From Pyxicephalus adspersus (lineage: Eukaryota; Chordata; Amphibia; Anura; Pyxicephalidae): 64,000 nt of DNA. The notes below the pieces were generated by a model. It saw only the letters and a list, made by a program, of their open reading frames with translations. It did no database searches and was not told the origin of the DNA. Position numbers and translations under genes: made by a program. Location of the stretch: contig NC_092864.1 in assembly GCF_032062135.1 (NCBI RefSeq), positions 16,751,762 through 16,815,761 of the forward strand, read 5' to 3'. How positions within the stretch are numbered: position 1 is the stretch's first letter; every line of letters begins with the position of its first letter. Below are positions 24,011-37,121 of the stretch, in pieces.

Positions 24011-26060
24011 TCGTGGTTGATGATTGTTATGATATAATTTGCCAATTTTTTATCATCTTACACCACTGGCAATAACTATGGATAGTCTGGGTACAATACT
24101 TGCTAAAGGCACTCATGGCACTGGTGAAGGTTCATAGCTGTGAACCTTCATATGTACAAATACATGACATTTAGTAGGCAGAACCGGGGTATCATAAACA
24201 TCTGAATAGCTGTTTTTGTAAAATAAAATACTGTTTTCATATTTTTATCATCTTTTGTTGCATATCAGTGCTGCTCAACTCCTGTAGCTTTTTTGCAGCC
24301 ATTTCTGGTCTATAGGCATTACAGATTTATTCTTCTGATGGCCACATAAAGCTTCAAAGGTCACTTAGTAGTGGTTTTCTCCATTGGAAATTCATATAAC
24401 GAGGTGACAACACAGAAGCACAGTTACAGATAAGGACAAGTTTTCACACTATATAGTCTGAACACTATTGATCAGATCACCAGGCATTATTATATTAAAT
24501 GTTGCAGATGTAAAAATATTGCAAACTAGTTTTGAAATGGCGTTAACTTTAATGCTTGTATGGGATTTTGGTTTCTCTTTATATCACAAATACACGTTGG
24601 GGCTTATAATCAGGAGGGCAGATTTGTATCTATCACATTTTTCTGGGTTATTTATTGCAGTACAGGAAACAGTAACGTGTGCACATGCCATTTGCATCCG
24701 ATCCTTTAAAACTGAACTACATGGAGGCAATGAAAGTTGTTCAGACTCTTATTAAAAAAACAATAAATGTAGTTTAATCACCACACTTGTGCTTCCTTTA
24801 TTCTCTTGTACATAAGCACTTAGACCATCAGAAAGAGTGCCAGTAGATTCTGCCAAACAATCTTTGCCCCACTGCACAGTGCTATTAGACGTACATGCTG
24901 ACAACAGGAGGGAGCAGAGAGAACAAAGTGATGATTCGTCAGGGTGGTTCTACTCCTCTATACCCCAATATCTAAGCTAGGAATGTGTCCTAGATCCAGT
25001 TGTCCTGCTTTTGAAATTAAAGGTTCATTGTTTAGCAATGCTACCTGCCAGAGGATATAGATTTACCTGATCGGTTGAACAGAATTAAAATGTATTTAGT
25101 AGGTTAGAAATCCATATTTGAGTTTCTCAGCTGTCTCTTTGGGGGTTTTCAATTCACCCTGCCCCAGGAACTACTATACTGAGCATAGAAAGAAATGAAA
25201 GCACAGAACTCTGAACTCTGGCCTGGCAACCCAAGAAACACCGAAGCTTGAGGATTAACATGCCAACAAACTAGCATTTCAAAAGGTAGAGACCATCAAT
25301 GCTCAGCTATATATTTATATAATCATACAATTTATTTAAATTATAAATATTAATGGTAGACATCAGAAAACCTGAAACCAAAAAAATCTGTATGAGGGAC
25401 ACCTATAAAATACATATAATCAGAACAGAATACACCACGCAGATAGAGGTATAATCAGCAAGACTGTGGGTGGTGTTAAATAAATGGGACAAGGAATACA
25501 TTCATACATTGAGGAGCCCATTCATAATGACATACCAGAAAATTGATTTTGTGCCTTGCGTTTCATCATAATTACGTTTTAACCTAAGGCTGCATTGTCT
25601 AATACAGCTTTGTAACTACCTGCTGTTATTACAGTCTGAATTATCCAGTAATTCATCATTCACGCAGATTCGGTTGGTCATCTAATACGCAAATAGGCCA
25701 TAGACAAAGGCAAGCTTCGTTTTTCTCCAAACTCGGATGGACGTAGACTTACTGCCCTCTTGTGTGTTCCGTGTAGAGTTGCAGCTTTCATTATAACAAC
25801 CAGACATGGACATTCTGGGGGTTATTAACTCCACTGATTTTACAATGATTGCCTTGTAATAAGTGGCATGCATGACTCTACCACCTGTCCATTCCACGTC
25901 AGCCAGACCATACTTAGATTTTTCCAGATCTCCCGTACTGACCTGCACTAGATGGATAGTTCACAAATGTATATCACATCTGGATCTATACAAAAAGCTT
26001 TCTTTCTTTTAGATAGAAGTTAGAACCCTTGACAGATTTATGTGGCTGTATCCTAAGCTC
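24011..26060. other. Mostly unannotated; possible conserved block at 25.5-25.95 kb
   Basis: 25540-25950 is repeat-free. It carries an 88-codon minus-strand frame (25682-25948) preceded by TGCAG, whose translation is unrecognised. It may be a terminal exon or conserved noncoding DNA. The rest shows nothing. Confidence 0.3.
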
Positions 26061-26066
26061 TGAGCC

Positions 26067-26087
26067 CCAAAAGTTTGGTGACCACTG
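26067..26087 (-). mobile_element. hAT terminus
   Basis: AAAAGTTTGGTGACCACTG is the inverted form of the CAGTGGTCGCCAACCTTT end. No partner end is visible upstream. Confidence 0.4.
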
Positions 26088-26896
26088 CTCCAGAAGATTC
26101 TTGGAGTTTCTCAAATTGTGGTCTTCAAGAGTGATCTTCAATTTGATGATGCCTGCATAGTTGTGGGGTCAATACCATTTGGTGGAGCCAACAAGCTTTT
26201 AAAGCTACTCTATATAGATTCTATTCTAGACACCACAGCAAGGGAGGGGGGGTTTATTTACTGGCCACCAACTTAGGATGCTTTATGCGCCCTGACCCCC
26301 AATAAACTGGTTTTAGCAGCAGTTCCCCACAACATGAAAGTTATTTTAGGGAGAAAAAGGGTACACTTACTGTTTTGCCCCTGACACCAGACCTAGAGAA
26401 AAGTTTCCCTAATGGAACACAGACAGCAAAGCCTAGAATCAGCAATCTTAAAAAGCAGATTTCACGACTCATAAGCACATCTTCTGCTTGCCTACTACAT
26501 ATAAAGTGACCCCAAATTTCCTGCAAGGATACACAACGTAGTAATGTGTCATTAAAATTCCAATGTGTGTTTATTCTTCAGATCTAAAACACTTGTGTCA
26601 GGAAAGAAGAGGAGATTATTAATGATTAAGAAAAAAGTTTGACAACTAGAGGGAAGAACTATTTAATGCAAATGAAATGTAAAAACATGCATTTGGGGCA
26701 CAAACATCTGAACACAGAATTTAAGATTTATGTCACTGTACATGCCACTGTGATAATGAGAGGACAAATATTTTGGTTAAGCTGTTGGAGCAAAACTAAA
26801 CAGAATATATGTGTATATAAAGAGGAACTGGTTAGAAGATGAAAAAGTAAACGAATGGTTGCAATACCCTCATCCTCATCTTCTAACATCAGGTAC

Positions 26897-27222
26897 TTAA
26901 AGCGTTCCTAAACTCAGAATTTTCACTTTACATAAAACATAAAAGAAAGGTAAAAATTTTGTTTTTTTTTTTTTTAGGTGCAACAATCTTTTTTTTTAAA
27001 AAAAAGGGGTGCAGCACCGCCCCCTAATTCTCAATCGCCTAGGCAATCAAGAATGAATGGGAGCGCAAAGCCTCCGGGGATACCTAAGTAAGGCATCCCG
27101 GGAGGCTTTGGGTGCTCCTTCTACGCATGCCCGAGCATCTTGGGCATGCGCAGAAGGAGCCTTTTCATGGGGAAAAAAAAATTTGAAGATCTCACTGCGC
27201 ATGTAGTTTAGTTCCTCTTTAA
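26897..27222 (+). mobile_element. Complete TTAA-flanked MITE (piggyBac-like)
   Basis: It starts TTAAAGCGTTCCTAAACTC and ends GTAGTTTAGTTCCTCTTTAA, an inverted terminal repeat of about 18 bp with TTAA at both outer edges (26897-26900, 27219-27222). The interior has a T-run, a GC block with opposed words (AAGCCTCCGGGGATACC and GGCATCCCGGGAGGCTT; GCATGCCCGAG and TTGGGCATGCG) and an A-run. No transposase frame. Confidence 0.75.
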
Positions 27223-27879
27223 AGACAAACACCCAGCGTCATTCTGCCCTTCCTGTGAGCTCAGGCTGTCATGGATACACCTCTTGGGAGGTTGTCATCC
27301 CACGATGCACTGGAAAACAAAATGGCTTTCAGATATCCCTGTAAAAACATAGTTCTATGCAGCAGCAAAGATCACCAAATGAGTGAAGAGAAAAGAACGG
27401 GCCTGGCTTGTTTTGTAACAGTATAGAAGACACTTTCGCTTTAGGAAGCGGGCCTTAAATCTTTGCTTTAAAGCAAACCTTGCATCAACAGGTAAGTCCA
27501 ACTGAAATTGATATCATGATATAGAAAGTAAGATTTTACCTTACTGGTAACCCAGCCTATTACTAAGCCCACAACAGCCGTGCCAGCTGCTGGAGTCCAC
27601 CACTACACATTTACCCCGCAATATGGAGTACACTGGAGAAAAACTATAACAATTGATTTGGATTACCTTGGGAGCGTAGATCACCAGAGCATTGCACAAG
27701 GGGTGATGGACCTGTAACCCTACTGGCAACTGGACTACTTACTGTGGGGAGAACACCAAGTCGTGCCCCCCAAAATCTCCCTACCAGGGGCCAGTGGAAC
27801 AGGGGGTTCTAAACCTACCTGTTCCTGTTCCTGTTCCATCGCAGGGTGCTGTAATCTACTTCCTTCTTCTCTTCCTGCA

Positions 27880-28030
27880 TAGGATCTTCAGCCTTCTTGA
27901 TTGGCCAGGATGATGTAACACGGACGCATAGGAGTTCATTGTTTCTAAGGGAAAGCCGCTGTCCCTTTCTACAATAATTACCTGCCTGATCAAGCATATT
28001 TAACAGTGGAGCTACATTAGTTCTTTTAGA
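27880..28030. mobile_element. Fragment related to the TTAA MITEs
   Basis: The order CCCTTTCTACAA, ACCTGCCTGATCA, TTTAACAGTGGA parallels the right half of the 8864-9067 element. Ends are not preserved. Confidence 0.4.
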
Positions 28031-28039
28031 CTTTTAGTG

Positions 28040-31000
28040 CAATGCCATTTATTGCTGTCTTTGCCCCTACTATATAGATTCACCTTCTACATAAGTCCTA
28101 GTAATCATTGTCAACAGAGCAGAAAGTGTTGTGAAATTAAAATTTTTACAGTTGTGAGGGATAGCAGAGGGGAATTATTCAATAGGGACACCTGTTCTGA
28201 TGACAGCTGAGAAGGGATTTCCCATGACTTTGGAGAGATAACTTCTCACATTAGAGATATGGGAATTGGGCTTTTTTTCTGTGTAATGGGGATGAATGAG
28301 AGGGCTTTGATGAGAACCTGTCACTGTACAGAGCCTGCACTGATAGGGGCAAAATCACAGCTTGCATTAAATCTGTCTGTGGGAAAGGGTCAGTATATGA
28401 CAAGAAAGATGCTGGTTACATAATTTGTTAAAACAGTATGTGCCTTGGGATAAGCATATCAATGCATAGTAATAGGAAGACTTTGAGAAATAAAATGGAA
28501 TGATTTGAGCAGCAGACAGACCTATCTTGGTATAAAAAAATTGGGGGATGCAAGTTTTCAATGATAGCAGTCATTTCCTAGAGCACAGCATCAAAGAGAA
28601 CCCACTGAATGAGAAAGACCCAGAATATAAGACTCCCAGCAGCTGCTTCCCATATAAATATATCTCTAAAAGCTGAAGCTTTACAAAGCAGCAGGGAGAA
28701 TTAGCACATGCAGACAGCCTTGGCAGCAGAAGAGTGGGGGCTCTATAGTCATTCCCCCGACCAAATTCTCACAGACCTTAAAACAATACCTTAAAGGAAC
28801 AATCACAATTTTAATGAGCTCTTTTGTCTATCACTGAGTAATATATTTTCCATTGCCACTGAAAACTTCTTGAAGTCTATCTGACGCATTTCTGAAAGCG
28901 GCTCTTTCAGTCTATTCTAGATCCCCACATTTTCACACACTTCACTTTGTTTGCACATCGGTATCTCAAAAGCCAAAAATATGGACTTAAACTGACCTGA
29001 TATAAAAATGTTTGCATAATGTTAACCGTTGCGTTACCAACATGCCTAAATCCCATTCTACCCGTGCGTGTCTGTCTGCTAGGTGTAAAATAAAATGAAA
29101 GGGTCACATTTGCAAAGCAAAGACTGCATACATAATATACTTACAATTTGTACATAAAATCAAGATTTTTCAAATATCAAGAGAACACCAAGCAGTATGG
29201 AAGCATTACAACATGCCCTCACTGACCTGTGTAGCTGCATTCACTGCAGGACAATTCATCCTCAAAGTTTAGAGCAGAAAACACTTTCACTGTCATATTT
29301 TCTCCATGGATCTCTTTCCACCTCTGTCCCAGCAGTGATTTATCAGTTTTTCTTCTCTTCTAATCTCTGCTGTCTACTTCTAATCTCTCTGTAAACACAC
29401 AGCGGGTGTACGAGATGGGAGATTATTTCTTAACAATGTCTGGAGTTACGGTGGTCAGAGAACACTTGTATATAGGTTTAGTAACAGCTAGGTAATTATA
29501 GGGTAACATTTGAATGGCCAATGCTTTGCCATAGTTCTGTTGTGTAAATAATACATTTTCATACCAGGGCATACTGTTTCTAGATCAACATTCCAGTGTT
29601 TAATTACACACACACACAGAGATGGTAAGTCAGTTATTAAATAAGCTTAAAAATAGACTCATTGTTGTAGAATAAAAGCATAAAGAAAATGCACCCAATG
29701 TTCCACATGGCTATACCTGTAAAGAACCCCCTGGCTGAAAAATCGTCAGTCCTTAGTGTGCCAATTTCCTGGTCCCCCTGCTGCTTGTTCTGGTTTCTTT
29801 ATGAGTATTACAGGATAAAGTAGTTATGTACGGACCAATGGATTAAACCATTGAGTGCAGTGGGGACCAGGAATCCAACACTTCTGAAAGTGAGTTTTTT
29901 TTTTTTAGCTGGAGAATTTATTTCACTATCACAGAACCCAACATGCACAGCATGAGAGTATTTTTGTCTCCTTTGCTTTATGCATTTGTTTGAGCAACAG
30001 TGTTGCTTTGATTTTATAAACGAGATTGTGGTGGGACTTTATTTCCTTATCTGCACGAATACAATAAAAATGCCTATTGGTATAAAAGTAAAAGCTTAGT
30101 TAAAGAAGATATAAACCCTAACAGAATGAGATATAGTTTGCCAAAACACCGTGTATCACAAACAATTGCCATTTTTATTTTATAAAATACTGTTTCGTCT
30201 TTTGTATCTCAGGGCTGCTAAACTTCACTGCATGGTGGACCACGTCTTACTTTGTGTGTAGAAACAGCTGCCTAAAATATCTATTGAGAAAGCCAATGCA
30301 ATTGGGAGACAGGATGGAGTGTTGGACATTCATGGCTGGATCACCAATTATTATTATAAGGCTGCATATTTTAAAATACTGAAAATGCTATAGTTATTTT
30401 GTAAAGTAATACCCAATAAGTAAGAGGGAGAGCTTGTTAACTAACATTTTCTTGACTACATGGGCTTTGATCTGTGCCCATCATAGGTAAATGTATGTCC
30501 GCCAAGGTGGTGTGGATTTGGACCGATTTGCCCGACCTGAATAGTTTTGCTGATTTGTGACATCTCTTTTCTGATTTTCTGGGTATATCCAGACCAGAAT
30601 GATGTGAGTTGCTACACAGTAAAAACATTAATATCCACCAGTGTATTCTATATATGACCAGGCTAATATACATTTGCCATTTCAATTGAGCGTACACATT
30701 ATTCACAGTGCATACTTTCCAAACCAGATCTCCCAATACTTAGAATTCTGTTGTCAGCTATCACACATACTTTCCTTGTCACTTTTACAGTTCTTGGTTA
30801 AAGCCTTCCATCTAGTGGTGGATGGGGAAATACTTTTCCCTGAACTCTAAAAAAGATTTGGTATTTTGCCTATTGCATCACACCAAGTCAACCTAGTCCG
30901 AGACCCAGAGATCACAGGATTTGGGGAAGAGAGGCAGACCCTGGAGTTGTGCTTTAAGACACCCTAAACAAGCATGCATGTTTAATAAGAATGTCTACAA

Positions 31001-33000
31001 ATAAAAGAATAAAAACTTAAAATATTTTGCTTTCAGACTTTTGTGTTTGGGACTTCAACACAAAATGATCAGACACTCGAATGTCCTCCAATGGGGAAGC
31101 CAACCCTGTGCAAGAAGCCTTGTTTGCAACACATAAACCTAGAGCAAATATGCTAAAAATATGGAATCTGCTCAAAAGTGCAATCAATACTATTTATTGT
31201 TAACGAAACGCAAAAAGTATACTTCTATATGCTAAAATGTTCTTATGGAAATATTAATATGACACAAGGGATGGACCAAAGGTTCATTTATAATGTACAC
31301 AGCACACTAAAAGCAATATGGTACCTCTTGAAAGCTAGAGCTGTTACCATAAGAAAAACATTAATATATAATTTTCAGAAGATCAAAATTAAAATAGTAA
31401 AAGATTAATGGCCAATGGAAAGTTTTTGATGGGTCTTGTTGTCACCTGGCTAATAGTGTCACACAATCCTTCTGTGAAGGTGATGAACTCTTTAGAAGCT
31501 TGAATTTTTTCCAGTAAGAAGAAATCCATGGGAGGATATATTAAGCCTGTCTCGGAACCAACATGATGTGTCTAAAAATCACCTCACTTACTGGTAGAAT
31601 TACTATTTATAATGATCAGAGACATTAACAGCAGCTGCTGAAACACAGTCCAGACTGCTGAGAAGACAGATAAGCTCCCTACATACGACAGTAACCTTGA
31701 CATAGTGGCATGGATAAAGGACCTTCATTCTTAGCACATAACATTGTGCGAGGGTCTTCCACCGTTATATAATAATCTACAATACAAATCTGTCTATAAC
31801 ACTGCAAAATGATCCCTTTCAGCTTCATAATATCATGCAGTGCAAAAGACCAATGGTCCAATTTATTTCCTGAAATAGTAAGAATGGATCTGCCGCTATT
31901 ATAAGTATATCATAAGTATTACACTATGAATGTATGATGATTCCCCCTCTGTTGTATAACATTACGCTCACTCTATACCAGTAGGTGAGGATTCCCCCTT
32001 TGTTCTGGAATAAATGTCTTACTCTGTGACAATACTATTCTCCCTGTGAGTAACGATAACAGTAAAACTCCACCCTCAGAGCTCTCTGGACACCCAAAAC
32101 CATTGTAAGTATGGAAAGAGTTTGGGAAGTGAGGTGGTCTGTGTGATACTTCCTCTGAGCTGCCATGTGAAGATGTTGGAATGGAAGGACCCTGCAGGAC
32201 ATGTTTGGACCATGCAAAGGTCCATACGTTTAAAAAATATTAATAATTATTAGGGTTTTCTGCATTTGGTATGTTACATTCTTTCAACTGTTTCTGGCCA
32301 TAGGTTTGGGGTACTTTGTAACCATGTACCTCTTCTTTAGGATGAGGGGAAGATATCTGAGAATTCCCTCTGAACTTCCAGATTTCACCATAAACCATCC
32401 CCAAAAACCTCCATAACCATTTGGTTATAGGGAAGATGCCCTGTCCTTCAACTATAGAACATCCAACCCTTAAAGGAAAGGAATGGAGCCCAGTGTGAAC
32501 TGGAAAACCCAAGCTCCATGCATAAGCTCAATATGTGGGGGGTCCAATTATGTTTTATTATAATTAAAAATAAAAACAGGAACATAAAATATGGAGGCTC
32601 CCATTGCTGTCCATTTTTTCTTTAAATAGTGGTTGTTAGAAACATAGCTGTGAATCGCTTTTTGTAAATAATATAACCACATCCCAAAATAGTAAAATAT
32701 TTGGAAAAAATTGTGTTTATAGGGACTTTAAAGGTGATAGACATTTGCTAGTTAGAAATTCCCTTTCCAAGTGATGACACAGGAGCTTAGCTCTTCAGCA
32801 TTCTGGTTCTTTCAATCCTATGTCTCTGCTATGATTTAGTGTATGAGTAGTCTGACCATACAAAACAAATAGCTAATTTGGAGATCTACATATGGGTTTG
32901 CAACCAATGCTAAAGTAAACACTCTCTCCTGGGGTCCTCCTGCCGGGAAAAAGTTGTCAGTAATTTAAATTTTGTCAGTAGTACTTACCTCCTCCCTATA
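28040..33000. other. Gene-free stretch
   Basis: No exon-like frame with splice signals. Local simple sequence includes (CA)6 near 29608. Segments near 30110-30240 and 24190-24300 share words (AAATACTGTTT, TTTTGTATCTCAG-like, GCTGCT), so they may be copies of one uncharacterised repeat. Confidence 0.35.
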
Positions 33001-33009
33001 TGTACAAAC

Positions 33010-33060
33010 TGTTTCCTGATGAAGCAGGCTCATGTCTGTGAAATGCGTCAAAATGAAAAT
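33010..33060 (+). ncRNA. Hammerhead-ribozyme-like motif
   Basis: CTGATGA is intact at 33016-33022. A stem follows: GCAGGC pairs with GTCTGT around the loop TCAT (two G-U pairs). Then comes GAAA at 33040-33043 and TGCGTC. This is the best preserved core of the three in the window. The extra A between CTGATGA and the stem is again present, and helix I pairing (GTTTC against AAAAT) is weak. The following 220 bp, ending in AATAAATTTGATTTTATTTC, probably belong to the same element. Confidence 0.45.
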
Positions 33061-33279
33061 ACTTCTTTGATTTATATCCCACATTCATTGAATGTCTCTA
33101 CAATTGTAATCTATATGACTGATGCATATATTCACTTATGGGTCACAATCATGTTTGGGCGAAGAATATGCAATTGAATGTGGATTCTTGGAGGTCTGTT
33201 TGTATAGTGCTTTGCACTACAATGGTATTTTAATTGTGTAATTCAATAAATTTGATTTTATTTCTAAAGAACAATTGTC

Positions 33280-34621
33280 TATCACCGTCACTATAAGAAC
33301 AATTGTTTCCAAACATTTAAATACTGGTTGACTGTTTGTCATGGTAATTCAGTGGTTTCATACTTCTCAGTCTCAATCACTGACCTGGAAAAAGTACCCA
33401 GATAAGGAGTTCTAACTTTCCCTACTGCATACCTGTTCCAGACCAGTACTGCATAAAGAATTAAAATTAGATGTAGCCGGGCAGCTAGCATTTTCAGAAG
33501 GTGATCAGCAATGGCGGTCTGTTTATTTTTTCTTCAAATGTCTAAAAGCATCAGGCCCTACAGATAGCTGAATCATGCCATTGCCAATACCTATTGCAGA
33601 CGCAGGACAGTGAGGCTATATAATAAAGCAATCCAGTTTTTTTTTTGGTTTCCATGGAAACTGTAAAAAAAATCTTGAATCTCAAATCCTTCTAGACTTG
33701 TGAGTTATTTAAAGCAGCACTTGTGGTTTCAAAGTGCTTTATGCATGACATTTGAATATTAGAAACAAATATTTCCTTGGAAACATTGATGGCCAATATT
33801 TTTCCCTGTATACTTTTGCTTCGGATCTTCTCCCAGTAGTGGGCAATGATGCAGAAAGTGGTTGTGACATCTGCACTGCTCTAAAATGCCCATAGTTGGG
33901 TTTTAAGTTGCCCACAAACAGCTAGAAAAGATGACGGCCTCCTAAACCAAGGTAGTAAAGAAATACAAAAAGTGTCAAAACATTGCAATTGAGCCTCAAA
34001 TCTCAAAAGTTAAACTAATTCCTATGGCACATCCCTATGTCCATGGTGGGATGGTTCATGTCACAGGTATCCTAATTTAAGGTCCCAGGCTAGACTCCAA
34101 CAAGCAGATAAAAGAAAAGAAGCACCAAACATGGAGGGTGCAAATATTGTCCAACCAATAGAGCCAACCTCATTAGGCGTCGGTACTCATCTATGGATTC
34201 AGAGGCCAGTACAGGTGGGTTAACTATGAAAGCGTCTTTGTATAATGAGCCCAATTACTGTAGAGAGGAACACCAGTAAAGAAGCCAAACCCTTGAACCC
34301 TGGTAAAGGCTACTTAAATACATTGGATGTACTTGTTGCTCTTAGGCTATAAACTGTCGACTCTTTTACAAACGGTTTGATGCTTGTTGGAGTTTCCTGG
34401 CCATTTTCATGATTTGAACACAAATATTGTCTATTGAGCACCAGTAGACATTGCCCTCTTTATAAGCCAAAACTAGTCGTGTCATCAGCTTTTCTGCCTT
34501 GCAAGGCTCAGGTGAATGTCTGCACATTTGACCGGCCTCTATGTATAGGTGCATATGTTAAAATTGCCTTGGTGAGACTTAGGTCAGGAATTAGGTTTTA
34601 CTAAAAAAAAAATACATGCAT
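33280..34621. other. Gene-free stretch
   Basis: Nothing beyond AT-rich sequence and short homopolymers. Confidence 0.35.
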
Positions 34622-35300
34622 TGATACATAATTTAAAAAGTTGTGAAAAAAGAATGGCTCTTTCAAGCAGATAAAATTCCTAAAGACTTTATAAGTAGGT
34701 ATATTTCACGACATTACAATAAAGAAGCTAAACTGGTATAATTCCAGACAGAGTTCTGGTCAAGTGTTTTTAGTGAAAATTTATACGAATCTAGACTAAA
34801 CTCAACTGAGTGGAAAATACAAATGTATTTTCAAACATGTTAGATTAAAATTGAACAATGAATAAATCAATAAGTCTCTGAACCCAACGTGTTTCGCTGT
34901 ATGGCTTCATCAGGGGACTGGTAAATGACTTTAGCTAAGTTTGTAGCTTAATTATTTCTTAATCACAGTCCTTATAGCGGAATCTTGCAGTTCTCCAGTT
35001 GAAACAAAAGGCTGTCTGCGGAGGAGCTGCTGTCGCTAAGCACTGCAGACTCGGACGTCCCCGGGGTGAACTGCATGCACATTTGTATTTACCACTTAGT
35101 TGAGTTTAGTCTAGATCCGTATATATTTTCACAAAAAAACACTTGAGCACAACTCTGTCTAGAATTATACCAGTTTTGCTTCCTTATTGTATTTTCGTGA
35201 AATATACCTACTCATATGAATGAATCTACTCATCTTTATGAAACTACGTTGCCTTAAAGAGCCATTCTTTTTTCACAACTATTAAATTATGTATTTATCA
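34622..35300. mobile_element. Large inverted repeat, candidate Penelope-like element remnant
   Basis: Arm 34622-34826 and arm 35080-35300 are inverted copies of each other at roughly 85% by eye. Shared words are TACATAATTTAA, TTGTGAAAAAAGAATGGCTC, GTAGGTATATTTCACGA, ACTGGTATAATTC and TCTAGACTAAACTCAACT. The right arm carries extra bases (ACTACGTTGCC, ATGAATGAATC). The 253-bp spacer holds a hammerhead-like motif on the minus strand. Penelope-like retroelements are known for inverted pseudo-LTR arrangements and hammerheads. No reverse transcriptase is present, so this is a remnant at most. Confidence 0.6.
34882..34920 (-). ncRNA. Hammerhead-ribozyme-like motif
   Basis: On the minus strand: CTGATGA (34907-34913), spacer AAGCCATACAGC-type with a short GC/GC stem, GAAA (34892-34895), then CACGTTGGG. 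The CCC before the core pairs with the GGG after GTT, as helix I would. The extra A seen in the other copies is present, and the stem is short. Confidence 0.42.
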
Positions 35301-36274
35301 TATTTGGCTTGGCAACCTGGGCAATAGCCTATTATTGAAGTATTTCTTCCTGGGGGGTTGATGTGTGTTTTAACTCATGCATTAACACAGTAAATTACTT
35401 ATACTATAAACTTTATATCAGAAGGGGGTTAGTTGTTTGTGGATTCCTACCTGCTAATATATACAGATCACTTTGGAAGAAGACTTGATTATCTAGACAA
35501 GTGCAATTCCTGAATAAGGGCTTCAGGCTAGATTCATCTGTCTGTAGCTGGACTTGTGTGAAACAGAAATGATTACCTACACCCTCCTAAATTAGAGAGT
35601 CTGTCAGCTTGAAATTGAATTGGTTATTTAAGTCCAGAAAACATTATCCCGTAGTGTGGATACCTTTAGAAAAGCATTGGACACAACTAAGGGAACAGAC
35701 TAGCCCGCTGGTCAACTGATAAGTCTTGAATCAAATGCTTCTGAGATATGATTGGCAGAACCATTACTGCAAGTTAACACCAGGCTAAAAATATTCAGAA
35801 ACTGACCATCCAAGTGATACAGGGAGGAATAACATACCCCAAGGAGCCATCAAGCATTTTCACTATTTAATAAATGTGTCATAAATCTATGGCAGAAAAT
35901 AAAGTCATATCTTCTGAATGAAATGCATTAAATTAACTTTGTTCAAATCATTTCACAATCTGTTTATTCACTGTACTATATATCATTTCTTACAATATTT
36001 GACCAAAATCAATGAACTCCATAAATGTGCTGCTATTTCCATTTCTGCTAATGTTATTTTAAAGTGTTATACATAATAGCAAATAACATGACATAGGAGT
36101 CTTTTTATAGGGCAGTGAATCTGACATTCACCAAAAATATGGTGGAGAATCAATTACTGCTACTTATATCCATGGACCTGGAAGATTCTCTGCCTGAGAA
36201 TGTTTCAATTCTAGATTCACTACTTTAAAATAAACCCCATGGCAAAAAAACTTTAAATGTAGATAGTGATATAT
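35301..36274. other. Gene-free stretch
   Basis: No supported feature. Confidence 0.35.
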
Positions 36275-37121
36275 TTAAAGTAGACCTATTGTCAAAATGT
36301 TTATTTTACATAAAAGGTGCTTTTGCCTAAACACGTTTAAAAAGAAGGTGAAGCCATGCCTTATCTCGGGCATGCACAGAAGGGACTTTTTCCTACATTG
36401 GGGGGAAAAAGCTGATCTCACGCATGCGTCTAATTTGTCCAGAAATGTCACCTGCAGCAGCAAGGAGAATAAAGAAATAGCAGAAGCCCCTGCTTCCCTT
36501 TAGCTGTGCAGCCTGATGTATTTTATCGGTATCCCCAGCACACACTGTGCACGGCTGAAGGGTTTTTTAGTTCAGATTAGTTTCGGACTCTGAAGGGCAG
36601 ATTAGTTCCGGACTCTGTCTTGCGCTGCCATTAGCTGCTGGGACCTTATAGCCTCTCTGCTCCCAGTCATCTGTGACAGCTGTAGCGTTAAGCTAGGCTA
36701 ACTTGCTGCTGGTGTGTATTTTTGTGATTTACTGTTACTGACCTTGCCCGTTTCTGATCCTGTGACTTTATGCTGCCTGGACCGACCTTTTGTCTGTGAC
36801 CCCCGACTCTGCTTGTGTCTTGCCCTGGTCTGGTGGACGGATTACCTGTGTATGACCTCTAGCTCTGTATTCTGGACTTGTCTCTGTTGAAATCGTGGTA
36901 CTGCTTTATCTGTGGGCTCTCGGTCCTCTGCCAGCCCTTCTCCGGGCTCCATCCCTAGTGCACTAAGTCCTTGGGGCAACTGTGTGCTGGGAAAGTGCAA
37001 CCAGTCTCCTGAGGCTTAGTTGCTATAGGTGAAGAGTGTGGTGTTCGATTGGGGTACTGGTGTCTGGCAAGTACTGTTACTGGATCAGGGCCTTACATTA
37101 GTTAGTTTAGTTCCGCTTTAA
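36275..37121 (+). mobile_element. TTAA-flanked MITE split by a second insertion
   Basis: The left end TTAAAGTAGACCTATTGTC and right end AGTTTAGTTCCGCTTTAA carry TTAA at both edges. The interior words (CTCGGGCATGCACAGAAGG, GGGGGAAAAAGC, CTCACGCATGCGTCTAA) match the 26.9-kb copy. Normal MITE sequence stops near 36500 and resumes near 37098, so about 590 bp are foreign. Confidence 0.65.
36503..37097 (+). mobile_element. LTR-like insertion inside the MITE
   Basis: The foreign block opens TGTGCAGCC and closes GGGCCTTACA, giving TG..CA ends. The flanks TTAG(C) and TTAG(T) could be a 4-bp duplication. It is rich in CTGACC, TGTGACCCC and CTCTGCTCC-type words common in solo LTRs of amphibian retrotransposons. 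It has no coding frame. Class and exact ends are inferred. Confidence 0.35.
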
